Shown one piece after another: positions 46,292 to 54,929 of a stretch of 64,000 bases of DNA. The notes under the pieces were generated by a model, which worked only from the letters and a program-made list of their open reading frames with translations, was not told the origin of the DNA and did no database searches. The DNA is from Sulfitobacter sp. F26169L (GTDB lineage: Bacteria > Pseudomonadota > Alphaproteobacteria > Rhodobacterales > Rhodobacteraceae). Each line of letters opens with the position of its first letter. The stretch's first letter is position 1. The stretch lies in assembly GCF_026410285.1 (NCBI RefSeq), contig NZ_JAPMLP010000013.1:1-64000 (forward strand), written 5' to 3'. A program made the translations under genes and the position numbers.

Positions 46292-47212
46292 ATGGCCTAT
46301 CTCGACAACATCCGCACTTTTGTGCGTGTCTATGAATTGGGCAGTATGTCTGCGGCGGGGCGTGATCTGCGAATTTCGCCTGCGGTCACATCGTCGCGGA
46401 TTTCCCAACTGGAAGACCACCTGAGCGTGCGACTGTTCCAACGTACCACCCGCAGCCTGACACCGACAGAGCAAGGCAAGGCGTTTTATAGCGGCGCGGC
46501 CGAGATTTTGGAAGCGGTCGACAATGCCGAAGCCAAAGTTGTGAACCTAACCGAAAACCCTAAAGGGTCATTGTTTGTCGCGGCTCCGCTGGGGATCGGT
46601 CGGCGGCTTGTCGCGCCGCTGGTGCCGGGATTTGTCGGAGATTATCCCGATGTCTCCGTCCGGTTGCGCCTGACGGACCGCACAGTTGATCTGACAACCG
46701 AAGGTCTTGATCTGGCGTTTTTTCTGGGCCAACCCGAGGATAGCAACCTGCGCATCCGCAAGATAGCCGATGTAGAGCGCGTGTTGTGCGCCAGCCCTGA
46801 ATATGTCGCTGCGCGGGGCAATCCCGCTTCAGGTGCCGACCTGGTCGGCGATGGGCATGATTGTCTGATCCTACGCTTTCCCGGCGCGACGGAATTCCAG
46901 TGGCGTCTGACCACCCCCGAGGGGTCGAAACGGTTTCGCGTAAAGGGCCGGTTTGAATCAGACGATGGCGATGTGCTGACGGACTGGGCATTGTCGGGCA
47001 ACGGAATTGTGATGAAACCGGTTTTTGACGTGGCCGAACACTTGCGGGCAGGGCGACTGGTCGAGGTGGCCGCACAAACGCCACCGGTTCCGATCCAGAT
47101 GGCATGCCTGTTCACCCACCGCAGGGGGCAGGATCCGAAATCACGCCTGTTTATGGAATACGTGATTTCGCGGATCAGCGATGTTGTGACGGGCGCTCAG
47201 CTGCCGCGATAG
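46292..47212 (+). CDS. LysR-family regulator of the urate cluster
   Basis: A 306-residue LysR-type regulator with an N-terminal helix-turn-helix ([17 protein letters not shown], then [14 protein letters not shown]) and a type-2 periplasmic-binding-like effector domain. It is divergent from puuD, with a 101-base shared intergenic region (46191-46291). Its 3' end overlaps that of the HIU hydrolase gene on the opposite strand by 16 bases. It probably regulates urate catabolism in response to urate or a breakdown product. The C-terminal text ([19 protein letters not shown]) is typical of the CrgA/DmlR-like subgroup. Confidence 0.87.
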   Translation: MAYLDNIRTFVRVYELGSMSAAGRDLRISPAVTSSRISQLEDHLSVRLFQRTTRSLTPTEQGKAFYSGAAEILEAVDNAEAKVVNLTENPKGSLFVAAPLGIGRRLVAPLVPGFVGDYPDVSVRLRLTDRTVDLTTEGLDLAFFLGQPEDSNLRIRKIADVERVLCASPEYVAARGNPASGADLVGDGHDCLILRFPGATEFQWRLTTPEGSKRFRVKGRFESDDGDVLTDWALSGNGIVMKPVFDVAEHLRAGRLVEVAAQTPPVPIQMACLFTHRRGQDPKSRLFMEYVISRISDVVTGAQLPR

Positions 47213-47550
47213 GTCGAGTATCCGAACGGCGACAGCAGCAGCGGCACGTGGTAATGTGACTCCTCTGACATGCCGAAACGCAGCGGGATAACATCCAGAA
47301 AGCGTGGGCTTTCGGGCGGTGTGCCGGTGGCATCCAGATATTCACCGGCGTGAAACCGCAATTCGTAAGTTCCGGTCTGGAAATGCGCGGCTGGCAAGAT
47401 CTGCTCGTCCGTGCGGCCATCGTCATTGGTGGTCAGGGTTTTCAGGTGGGAGCGCGTTTCGCCTTCGATCCTGAAAAGCTCGATCTTGAGGCCTTGCGCC
47501 GGACAACCGCGCGCGGTGTCCAAAACATGGGTGGTCAGAAATCCGGTCAC
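47197..47550 (-). CDS. uraH: 5-hydroxyisourate hydrolase
   Basis: A 117-residue transthyretin-related HIU hydrolase. It opens the imidazolone ring of the PuuD product to give 2-oxo-4-hydroxy-4-carboxy-5-ureidoimidazoline (OHCU). Family signatures are complete: [12 protein letters not shown] at the start with His8, [13 protein letters not shown] in the middle and the C-terminal [18 protein letters not shown] with the diagnostic YRGS. No signal peptide is seen, so it should be cytoplasmic. It is transcribed away from the fused PuuE-UraD gene, with a promoter region of about 140 bases between them. Its end overlaps the LysR gene tail. Confidence 0.93.
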   Translation of the reverse strand: MTGFLTTHVLDTARGCPAQGLKIELFRIEGETRSHLKTLTTNDDGRTDEQILPAAHFQTGTYELRFHAGEYLDATGTPPESPRFLDVIPLRFGMSEESHYHVPLLLSPFGYSTYRGS

Positions 47551-47693
47551 GATATTCTCCTCGACTTTGATACCTTATAGGCAGAAACTTTTCATATCAG
47601 CAAAGCGTGCCCGCCCGAAGGCTCTTTCGCTTTTTTTTTGAAAACCGATATGATTGTTTTGAAATATACGTGCGTGACCAAGGAGGTGCGACA

Positions 47694-49106
47694 GTGCAAA
47701 GATACCCGCGTGATATGACAGGTTACGGTGCAAAGCCGCCTGCGGCAAACTGGCCGGATGGTGCGAAGATTGCTGTGCAAATTGTACTTAATTATGAAGA
47801 GGGTGGCGAAAACAACATTCTGCACGGGGATGCCGCATCCGAAGCGTTTCTGTCAGAGATCACCGGTGCCGCCCCTTGGCCGGGGCAGCGACACTGGAAC
47901 ATGGAATCGATCTACGAATATGGCGCGCGCGCGGGGTTCTGGCGGCTGCACCGGATGCTGGGCGATCTGCCAGTCACTGTCTACGGCGTTGCAACCGCGC
48001 TGGCCCGCGCACCCGAGCAGGTGGCCGCGATGCAGGAATCGGGCTGGGAAATCGCCAGCCACGGTTTGAAATGGGTCGAGCATAAGGACATGCCCGAAGA
48101 CGAAGAGCGCGCCCAGATTGCCGAGGCGATCCGCTTGCATACCGAAGTTACCGGTGAAGCGCCGCGCGGCTGGTACACGGGGCGCTGTTCTAACAACACC
48201 GTTAAGTTGGCCGCTGAAACCGGGCAGTTCGCTTACGTCGCGGACAGCTATGCCGATGATCTGCCGTACTGGTTGGATTTTGACGGCAAAAGCCAGCTGA
48301 TTGTGCCCTACACAATGGATTGCAACGACATGCGATTTGGCATTCAGGCAGGGTTTACCACGGGCGACCAGTTCGAAAGCTATCTCAAGGACAGTTTTGA
48401 TTACCTTTACGAAGAAGGCGAGGCCGGTGCGCCGAAGATCCTGTCTATCGGGTTGCATTGCCGCATTATTGGCCGTCCGGGTCGTGCCGCGGCCCTGCGC
48501 CGCGCGATAGAGCATTTCAAATCACACGAAGGCGTTTGGTTTGCCACACGTCTGGAGATTGCGGAGCATTGGGCAAAAGAACATCCCGCCAAGCCGCAAC
48601 TGCGTGCCTCGCAAATGGACCGTGAGACGTTCGTGGCCGAGTTTGGCGGCATTTTCGAACATAGCGCATGGGTGGCGGAAGGGGCTTATGATCTGGAACT
48701 GGGGCCAAGCCATGACTGCGCCCAAGGGGTGCATCAGATGATGGTCCGCGTGTTCCGCAGCGCCGACGAGGACAAGCGTCTTGCCGTGTTGAATGCGCAC
48801 CCTGATCTGGCTGGAAAACTGGCGGCAGCCAAGCGGCTGACGGCGGAATCCACAGCCGAGCAGGCCTCTGTCGGGCTGGATGCGCTGACAGACGGTGAAC
48901 GCGCCGAATTTGTCGCGCTGAACGATGCCTATACCGCCAAGTTTGGCTTTCCTTTCATTATTGCAGTGCGCGACAACACCAAGGCATCAATCATGGAAGC
49001 CTTCAAGCGGCGCATCGACAATGACCGCGACATCGAATTTGCACAGGCCTGCAAGCAGGTGGAACGCATTGCGCAACTGCGCCTGATCGAAAAGTTCGCA
49101 CAGTGA
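47694..49106 (+). CDS. puuE-uraD: Bifunctional PuuE allantoinase / OHCU decarboxylase (UraD) fusion
   Basis: A 470-residue fusion. Residues 1 to about 305 are a PuuE-type NodB-fold allantoinase (MTGYGAKPPAANWPDGAKIA, HGLKWVEHKDMPEDEERAQI, GWYTGRCSNNTV, LHCRIIGRPGRAAALRRAIE). Residues about 315-470 are an OHCU decarboxylase (AHPDLAGKLAAAKRLTAEST, with the catalytic His in NAHPDL, then FGFPFIIAVRDNTKASI). The second half makes (S)-allantoin from OHCU and the first half opens allantoin to allantoate, so consecutive steps are covalently joined, in reversed order along the chain. The start is the GTG at 47694 behind AAGGAGG; an upstream in-frame start lacks a ribosome site. Confidence 0.9.
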   Translation: MQRYPRDMTGYGAKPPAANWPDGAKIAVQIVLNYEEGGENNILHGDAASEAFLSEITGAAPWPGQRHWNMESIYEYGARAGFWRLHRMLGDLPVTVYGVATALARAPEQVAAMQESGWEIASHGLKWVEHKDMPEDEERAQIAEAIRLHTEVTGEAPRGWYTGRCSNNTVKLAAETGQFAYVADSYADDLPYWLDFDGKSQLIVPYTMDCNDMRFGIQAGFTTGDQFESYLKDSFDYLYEEGEAGAPKILSIGLHCRIIGRPGRAAALRRAIEHFKSHEGVWFATRLEIAEHWAKEHPAKPQLRASQMDRETFVAEFGGIFEHSAWVAEGAYDLELGPSHDCAQGVHQMMVRVFRSADEDKRLAVLNAHPDLAGKLAAAKRLTAESTAEQASVGLDALTDGERAEFVALNDAYTAKFGFPFIIAVRDNTKASIMEAFKRRIDNDRDIEFAQACKQVERIAQLRLIEKFAQ

Positions 49107-49588
49107 GCCAGCGCATCAAGGTAGAACCCCTGACCGCGCAGACGCTGGCCCCTTACGGGGATGTGATGGATGCGTCGGGCGCAGCAGACAAGATGATCAA
49201 TCAGGGAAGGTGCGCGCGTTTCCACAACAGGGCGCGTCTGGATTTTTCCGACGGTGCGGCAGGCATCAGCATTTTCAAAAGCGACAAAGCCACGCTACCG
49301 CTGCAACTGGAACTGGTCGAGCGGCACCCGCAGGGCAGTCAGGCATTTATTCCGATGTCTGACGATCCGTTTCTGGTGGTGGTTGCACGCGACAACAACG
49401 GCACGCCGCAAAACCCGCGTGCCTTTTTGACGCAATCGGGTCAGGCGATCAATTTTCATCGCGGCACGTGGCATGGCGTACTCACGCCATTGGTTGATGC
49501 GGCGCTGTTCGCCGTGGTTGACCGGATCGGGGACGGCGCAAATCTGGAGGAATACTGGTTTCCAACGCCATATATCATCGAAAACTAA
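49103..49588 (+). CDS. allA: Ureidoglycolate lyase
   Basis: A 161-residue AllA-type ureidoglycolate lyase releasing glyoxylate and urea from ureidoglycolate. Recognisable parts are VEPLTAQTLAPYGDVMDASG at the N-terminus, the metal-type cupin segment RAFLTQSGQAINFHRGTWHG and DRIGDGANLEEYWF near the end. It starts with a GTG overlapping the stop of the fused allantoinase gene (GTGA), indicating coupled translation. Its substrate requires allantoicase, for which I see no gene in this window; that enzyme is either elsewhere or replaced by another route. Confidence 0.88.
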   Translation: MSQRIKVEPLTAQTLAPYGDVMDASGAADKMINQGRCARFHNRARLDFSDGAAGISIFKSDKATLPLQLELVERHPQGSQAFIPMSDDPFLVVVARDNNGTPQNPRAFLTQSGQAINFHRGTWHGVLTPLVDAALFAVVDRIGDGANLEEYWFPTPYIIEN

Positions 49589-49608
49589 AACAGACTGGTG
49601 AAAAAAAT

Positions 49609-51075
49609 ATGCCAGCAAAAGCAACAATAGGGACGGACATTATGACAACAAATTCAATCGGGACACCGGAACAGCTCCGCGATCCCAATTTCACACCTGC
49701 GCTGCATCGCGCGATCCCGTTGGGGATACAGCACGTACTGGCGATGTTTGTGTCCAACGTAACGCCAGCGATCATTATCGCAGGTGCGGCGGGTTTCGGT
49801 TTCGGGTCAGACGCAGGGGCGCAGGGCTTCCCTGACATGACCTATCTTATCCAGATGTCGATGCTGTTTGCAGGTATCGCCACCTTGTTCCAGACCATCG
49901 GCTTTGGTCCGGTCGGGGCGCGTCTGCCGATCGTACAGGGTACGTCGTTCGCGTTTATTCCGATTATGATTCCGCTGGTTGCAGGAAAAGGTGTCGAGGC
50001 GCTTCCGGCGCTGTTTGGCGGGGTTGTTATCGGCGGTTTGTTCCACACCCTGATCGGTACGTTTATCGGCAAAATCCGCTTTGCCCTGCCGCCGCTTGTG
50101 ACTGGCCTTGTGGTGACCATGATCGGTCTGGCCTTGGTCAAGGTCGGCATCCAGTATGCCGCTGGCGGTGTGCCGATGATCAACAACCCCGAATACGGAT
50201 CGATGCTTAACTGGTCAGCGGCGCTGGTCGTTGTGTTTGTTACCCTTGCCCTCAAGTTTTACGCGCGCGGTATGCTGGCAGTCTCGGCAGTGGTGATCGG
50301 TATCGTGGTCGGGTATTTTTACGCCATGTTAATGGGGATGGTGACCCTTGAAGGCATCGCCACCAGCTGGGGCCGTGCCGCACCAATTGCCTTCCCAAGC
50401 CCGTTCAAATACGGCTTCGAAATCAGCTTTGCAGCGGTGATCGGCTTTTGTCTGATGGCATTTGTGTCGGCTGTGGAAACTGTGGGCGACGTGTCTGGCA
50501 TCACCAAAGGCGGCGCGGGCCGTGAGGCAACCGAAGCCGAGATCACAGGCGCAACCTATGCCGATGGTATCGGTTCGGCTGTTGCGGGTGTCTTTGGCGG
50601 TTTTCCCAATACGTCTTTCAGCCAGAATGTGGGCCTGATTGCGATGACGGGCGTGATGTCGCGGCATGTGGTCACAATCGGCGCGATCTTCCTGATTATC
50701 TGCGGCCTGATCCCGAAGGTGGGCGCGGTGATCCGCACCATCCCGATCGAGGTTCTGGGTGGTGGCGTGATCGTAATGTTCGGTATGGTTGTCGCGGCGG
50801 GTATCTCGATGTTGTCGGACGTGAACTGGAACCGCCGCAACATGGTGATTTTCGCGATTTCGCTGTCGGTTGGCCTTGGCCTGCAACTGGACCCCAAGGC
50901 GGTTCAGTATCTGCCAGACGCCCTGCGTGTGCTGATGACATCGGGCCTGCTGCCTGCGGCACTGATCGCCATTGTGCTGAACCTGATCCTGCCCGAAGAA
51001 CTTTCGGATGAGGCCACCGAGGAAGTATCAGGTGGCCACGCAGGACACGGCGAGGGATCGCTGCCCAAACATTGA
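49609..51075 (+). CDS. NCS2-family urate/xanthine permease
   Basis: A 488-residue nucleobase:cation symporter of the NCS2 family with about 14 helices. Motifs include the family QH in GIQHVLAMFVSNVTPAI, a GxSFAF-type text (VQGTSFAFIPIMIPL), ETVGDVSGITK (the substrate-binding Glu region) and SQNVGLIAMTGV. The C-terminal tail is His/Glu-rich (GGHAGHGEGSLPKH). It is the last gene of the urate operon, 20 bases after allA, and so probably imports urate or xanthine. An alternative downstream ATG (11 codons later) is possible. A GC-rich hairpin follows the stop. Confidence 0.9.
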   Translation: MPAKATIGTDIMTTNSIGTPEQLRDPNFTPALHRAIPLGIQHVLAMFVSNVTPAIIIAGAAGFGFGSDAGAQGFPDMTYLIQMSMLFAGIATLFQTIGFGPVGARLPIVQGTSFAFIPIMIPLVAGKGVEALPALFGGVVIGGLFHTLIGTFIGKIRFALPPLVTGLVVTMIGLALVKVGIQYAAGGVPMINNPEYGSMLNWSAALVVVFVTLALKFYARGMLAVSAVVIGIVVGYFYAMLMGMVTLEGIATSWGRAAPIAFPSPFKYGFEISFAAVIGFCLMAFVSAVETVGDVSGITKGGAGREATEAEITGATYADGIGSAVAGVFGGFPNTSFSQNVGLIAMTGVMSRHVVTIGAIFLIICGLIPKVGAVIRTIPIEVLGGGVIVMFGMVVAAGISMLSDVNWNRRNMVIFAISLSVGLGLQLDPKAVQYLPDALRVLMTSGLLPAALIAIVLNLILPEELSDEATEEVSGGHAGHGEGSLPKH

Positions 51076-51089
51076 AGTAGAACAATCTT

Positions 51090-51115
51090 CCCCGCCGGAT
51101 CATACTCCGGCGGGG
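51090..51115. terminator. Hairpin between convergent genes
   Basis: A nine-base-pair perfect stem (CCCCGCCGG and its complement) with an eight-base loop lies between the NCS2 permease stop and the 3' end of the GAPDH gene. There is no clear T run on either strand, so it is a probable rather than certain bidirectional terminator. Confidence 0.5.
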
Positions 51116-51132
51116 CGGGGCGGGCGCGCCGG

Positions 51133-52125
51133 TCAGGCCTGACGGTTGGCCATCCGGCGCGCCATATCTATCATACGGGCGGAAAACCCCCACTCGTTAT
51201 CGTACCATCCGAAAATGCGCAGTTGAGTATCACCGATTGTCTGGACCTCGGGCAAGGCAAGGATCAGCGATTCAGCGCGGCCGCGCATATCGCGGGATAC
51301 GCAGGGATCATCGGTTGTTCCGATTATGGCAGGCAGACCGGCCACCGCAGTGCGCAATGCATCAACGACATCGCCCGACAACGGCTTATCCAGTTGCAGG
51401 GTGGCATCAATGGCAGACACGCTCAAACTCGGGACGCGCACGGCGGCAACGCTGGTGCGCGCGCCAAGGTCGGGCAATACCTTTTCCAGCTCCTTTGCCG
51501 CACTTGTGGTGGTGGGCACCATTGATTCCGCCCCGGCACGGCTGCGCGCCAGATCACCGCGCGGTGCATCTACCATCGGCTGGCTGCTGGTATAGCAGTG
51601 TATCGTTGTAACGTGGGCGCGTGCGATACCGAACTTGCTATTGATCACATTCAGCATAGGCGCAATCGCGTTGGTGGTGCAGGAGGAGTTGGAGACAATC
51701 CGCGCGTCGCCAAGTGACTGCTCGTTTGCACCCATGACAATTGTTGTATCGGCAAACCCCGATGGCCCCGAGATCAGAACCGCACCGGCACCCGCCTTCA
51801 ACCCGCGCTCTGCGCTGGCGCGCGAATGTACCTTGCCGGTACATTCCAGAACAACATCAGCCGCGGCAACTTCGGTGCCGCTCAGCTGGTCAAGGGCTGA
51901 AAACCGGATGAATTTCCCGTCGATACGCAATCCGCCCTCTTCGGCAATAACGTCAAAGGGCAAGGGGCCGAACGTGCTGTCGTATTTGAACAGATAGGCA
52001 CAGGTTTCCAAAGGCGCGATATCGTTGATCAACGCAACGTCGATGTCGCTATGGCCAGGCTGGGTGAGGATCTGGCGCAGAATGGTACGCCCGATCCTTC
52101 CAAAACCGTTGATGACAATCCGCAT
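51133..52125 (-). CDS. Glyceraldehyde-3-phosphate dehydrogenase-family enzyme
   Basis: A 330-residue GAPDH-family dehydrogenase. The N-terminal Rossmann start is INGFGRIGRTILRQI, the nucleotide-binding Asp sits in IND near residue 34, and the active-site Cys is C149 in SNSSCTTNAIAPM. The general-base His is expected in the HCYTSSQ-type segment (TIHCYTSSQPMVDAPRGDLA). The region before the active site (ISGPSGFADTTIVMGANE) differs from the usual VDGTVVYGVNH, so a role as erythrose-4-phosphate dehydrogenase or a specialised paralogue is possible. It is the last gene of the minus-strand set behind the glycine riboswitch, 118 bases after the PLP enzyme gene. Confidence 0.83.
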   Translation of the reverse strand: MRIVINGFGRIGRTILRQILTQPGHSDIDVALINDIAPLETCAYLFKYDSTFGPLPFDVIAEEGGLRIDGKFIRFSALDQLSGTEVAAADVVLECTGKVHSRASAERGLKAGAGAVLISGPSGFADTTIVMGANEQSLGDARIVSNSSCTTNAIAPMLNVINSKFGIARAHVTTIHCYTSSQPMVDAPRGDLARSRAGAESMVPTTTSAAKELEKVLPDLGARTSVAAVRVPSLSVSAIDATLQLDKPLSGDVVDALRTAVAGLPAIIGTTDDPCVSRDMRGRAESLILALPEVQTIGDTQLRIFGWYDNEWGFSARMIDMARRMANRQA

Positions 52126-52243
52126 CTTGTATTCCTATGATTGAAGTGCCCGATGCCTGCATTGAAAGTTACATCGCCGCAAGCGCTGCCGCAGTCATGT
52201 TCGATTTCTGCAACGGGCACAACCGCTGTGCAAGGCTGCAAGA

Positions 52244-53452
52244 TCAGGCCGAAACGTTCATGGGTTCCCACATGTCCGTGATGACGCCGTTTGCGTAAAC
52301 CGCTATATCGCCGAAATGAAGCAGCATCGCCTCGCTTTGGGTGGGGCGCAGGAAAACAAAGTCATCGGGTTGCAAATCAACACGCGCGCCGCCTGTCAAC
52401 AGTTCCTGATTGGATGATCGCCCGTAGGTCGGGTTCAGGCCCAGCCCCGGTGGATCAACAGGTTTTGCTTTCCAATACCCGCCATGAATAAAAATACGCG
52501 TCGCCAAATTGGGGTTCAGCAGGTTCTTGAGACGGTCAAACCGTTCCAGCACGGGTGTTTGCATCGGCCCCAGTACCTTGAGCGCGGGCGTAGCGATAAA
52601 CAGGGCAGGCGCATAATCCTGTAGCATGTCGGTGTCGAAATCGGTAGGCCGCAGCAGCGCCGAGCCGACCGAAACTTCGTTCGCGATGGTGGTGTCGGTG
52701 TATAGCCGGAATGTCGGGCTGCCGCCTGCGTTGCGTATCATCGTGCTGACGTAATCCGCGCCAAATACCACGCGCGCCTGATTAAGCGCTGCGGCATGGA
52801 TGCCCCACGCCTTGCGCAGTGCCTTGTCGCGCAGGCCAAAAGTGTCGGGCAGCTTCGCGACATGCACTTCGTAGCCCAAAAAACCGTGCAGGGTGAGATG
52901 GGGGTGGCCATGTATCAGCGCCAGCGCATCCGCCAGCGCCTCACCGGGGACAAAGCCGCCGCGATGCAGGCCGACATCAATTTCCAACGATACCGCCAAA
53001 GTAAGGCTGCGCGCCTGTGCCAGATCGGCGTACTCGCGCAGACGCTGCGGCGTGTCGATCAGCCAGCCGATGCGCGCGCCGGATGCAGCGCCCTGATTGT
53101 TGGAATAAAACTGCGCGGCGGCTTTCACGGGAAACGGCTTGCCCAGCAGCTGATCCGCGTCGGGGAAGGCGTTGGCAAGTTCGTTCAACATCGGCGCGTT
53201 GAAGGTCATAAAACGGCTGGTCGCCGTGCCTTGCGACACCGCCTTCAGCAACGGGATCGAGGGCAGGGATTTTGCCACCAGCCTCAAGGCCATATCCGGT
53301 GCAAGGTCGTGCCGGAGCCTGCTGATATTGCGCTCAAGCCGGTCACGGTCCAGCACAAGGGTAGGCTGGGTGATGTCGGCAGCTTTCAGCGCGCTCTGGA
53401 TACTAGAAAAGTAGGGATCGCGAGGGCCGCTTTTGTCTTGTCTTTTCAGCAT
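52244..53452 (-). CDS. Fold-type III PLP enzyme (alanine racemase/D-threonine aldolase/D-serine dehydratase-like)
   Basis: A 402-residue PLP-dependent protein with an alanine-racemase-type N-terminal barrel. The PLP Lys is probably K61 in LRLVAKSLPS, following LVLDRDRLERNISRL. The C-terminal beta domain ends in SEAMLLHFGDIAVYANG. In D-threonine aldolases and D-serine dehydratases of this fold a HxC-type metal site appears near the C-terminus; I do not see it in canonical form here, so the reaction is open. A D-amino acid substrate is the natural guess. D-threonine aldolase would release glycine, the ligand of the riboswitch at the head of this gene set. It lies 26 bases after the lactone oxidase gene. 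Confidence 0.7.
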   Translation of the reverse strand: MLKRQDKSGPRDPYFSSIQSALKAADITQPTLVLDRDRLERNISRLRHDLAPDMALRLVAKSLPSIPLLKAVSQGTATSRFMTFNAPMLNELANAFPDADQLLGKPFPVKAAAQFYSNNQGAASGARIGWLIDTPQRLREYADLAQARSLTLAVSLEIDVGLHRGGFVPGEALADALALIHGHPHLTLHGFLGYEVHVAKLPDTFGLRDKALRKAWGIHAAALNQARVVFGADYVSTMIRNAGGSPTFRLYTDTTIANEVSVGSALLRPTDFDTDMLQDYAPALFIATPALKVLGPMQTPVLERFDRLKNLLNPNLATRIFIHGGYWKAKPVDPPGLGLNPTYGRSSNQELLTGGARVDLQPDDFVFLRPTQSEAMLLHFGDIAVYANGVITDMWEPMNVSA

Positions 53453-53478
53453 GTGATGCCTTTCGGGTGATGCCGGCG

Positions 53479-54825
53479 TCAGTGGGCGGATACATCAAGG
53501 ATTTTTGCAAGATGCGGATTGATGAAACGCCCTTTCGGGTCAAGCTCGGCCCTGAGTTTCCGGAACTCTCCGAAACGGGGGTATAATTCCGCCAGATCGC
53601 GCGCGCCGAGCGAATGAAGCTTTCCCCAATGAGGCCGCCCGCCGTGACGGCGAAAAACGGGTTCAATCAACTCGAAGAACCACATGTAATCATCAGGCTG
53701 ATGTGCATGTACCGCAATCGAGATAAGCGGTGCGCCTTCGAACGGGCTCAGCCAGCCTGTATCGGCGGCAGTTTTGCGCACCTCAATGGGAAAGAATACA
53801 TCCGGCCTGGTGCGTTCGATCACGTGCAAAACCTCGGCCAGCACATCCATCGCGCCCTTTACGGGCATGTGGTATTCCATCTCGTTAAAGACGGTTTTGC
53901 GCACACTGGCCAGCAAATCGAAACTGGTGCCGATCTGTTCCTCGTCTTTGGTTTTGCCCAGAAACGTATTCAGCAGGCGCCGCCGCAGTTTGGGCAGACG
54001 TTTGGTTGCGGTGCGCAGCAATCGAAGATCCCGCAAGGACGCTTCATCGTTGCTGGCGCCCTTGCGCATGTCCGGCCGGGTGGTTTCGTCATGGGTGAGT
54101 TGCAGGGCATAATCACAGAACGGCAGGACGAAAAATTCGAAATTGCGGTGCCTGTCCCAGAGGTCGTCCGCCTGCGCCATGATGTCTGCCAGTTTGCGCA
54201 CAGTGCTTTTGCGATGCAGTTTGAATGCGGGGCGGACCGACAGACCGGTTTGCGTCAGGATACCCAGCGCGCCCAGCGATACGCGCGCGGCATCCAGCAG
54301 ATCACGATCCGATGTGTCGTCGGCCTCGATCACATCGGCGCCGGCGGTCAGCAGCCGGACACTGCGCATTTCTCCCGCAACGCAAGGAAGATCCTGCCCC
54401 GTGCCATGGGTGGCAGTCATTGCGGCACCGGCGAGGGATTGCACATCAATGTCGCCAAGGTTCTTGAAGGCCAGCCCCTGCGCAAGCAGCGCTTTGGACA
54501 GGCTGTTGAGGGATGCACCGGCCTGAAGGCGCGCAACGGCCCCGCTGGTGTCCCTCCGCTGATCGAGGACTTCGCCTTGCATGTTGTCCAGCGAAATCAA
54601 CGTGCCATCAGTTGCCGCCAGTGCCGTGAATGAATGGCCTGCACCGCACATGCGCAGCTTGCCTTGGGAGGCAGCAACGCCCTTGCGCAATTCGTTCTCG
54701 CATTCAGGGCGCAGTATTTGCGCAGGGCGGGCGGTGACAGAGCCTGACCAGTTTGACCATTGATGCGGCCCACCTGGGTGGGGCGACGCGGTTTTGGGGC
54801 GTGTGGTCGTTTCGGTTTCTGCCAT
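53479..54825 (-). CDS. FAD-linked sugar-1,4-lactone oxidase (ALO/gulonolactone oxidase family)
   Basis: A 448-residue FAD-binding oxidoreductase. The PCMH-type FAD domain contains MCGAGHSFTALAATDGTLIS near residue 58 (GxGHS motif), then GDIDVQSLAGAAMTATHGTG. The C-terminal ALO domain carries HWGKLHSLGARDLAELYPRF and ends with DPKGRFINPHLAKIL, both classical for D-arabinono-/L-gulono-lactone oxidases. No signal peptide is evident. The start is the ATG at 54825; a longer in-frame reading would run into the dadA-like gene and is Arg-rich. The substrate is not clear; its neighbours act on amino acids, so a lactone from sugar metabolism may be only one option. Confidence 0.83.
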   Translation of the reverse strand: MAETETTTRPKTASPHPGGPHQWSNWSGSVTARPAQILRPECENELRKGVAASQGKLRMCGAGHSFTALAATDGTLISLDNMQGEVLDQRRDTSGAVARLQAGASLNSLSKALLAQGLAFKNLGDIDVQSLAGAAMTATHGTGQDLPCVAGEMRSVRLLTAGADVIEADDTSDRDLLDAARVSLGALGILTQTGLSVRPAFKLHRKSTVRKLADIMAQADDLWDRHRNFEFFVLPFCDYALQLTHDETTRPDMRKGASNDEASLRDLRLLRTATKRLPKLRRRLLNTFLGKTKDEEQIGTSFDLLASVRKTVFNEMEYHMPVKGAMDVLAEVLHVIERTRPDVFFPIEVRKTAADTGWLSPFEGAPLISIAVHAHQPDDYMWFFELIEPVFRRHGGRPHWGKLHSLGARDLAELYPRFGEFRKLRAELDPKGRFINPHLAKILDVSAH

Positions 54826-54929
54826 GGGGCGGCCTTTGCGCTGGGGTGTTTTTCCCAGCTTACCAGCGATGTGCAACGCGTCCAGAGCAGATGACAGGCG
54901 CGGTTGGCCGCCGCCCCCGTAACGTGGGG

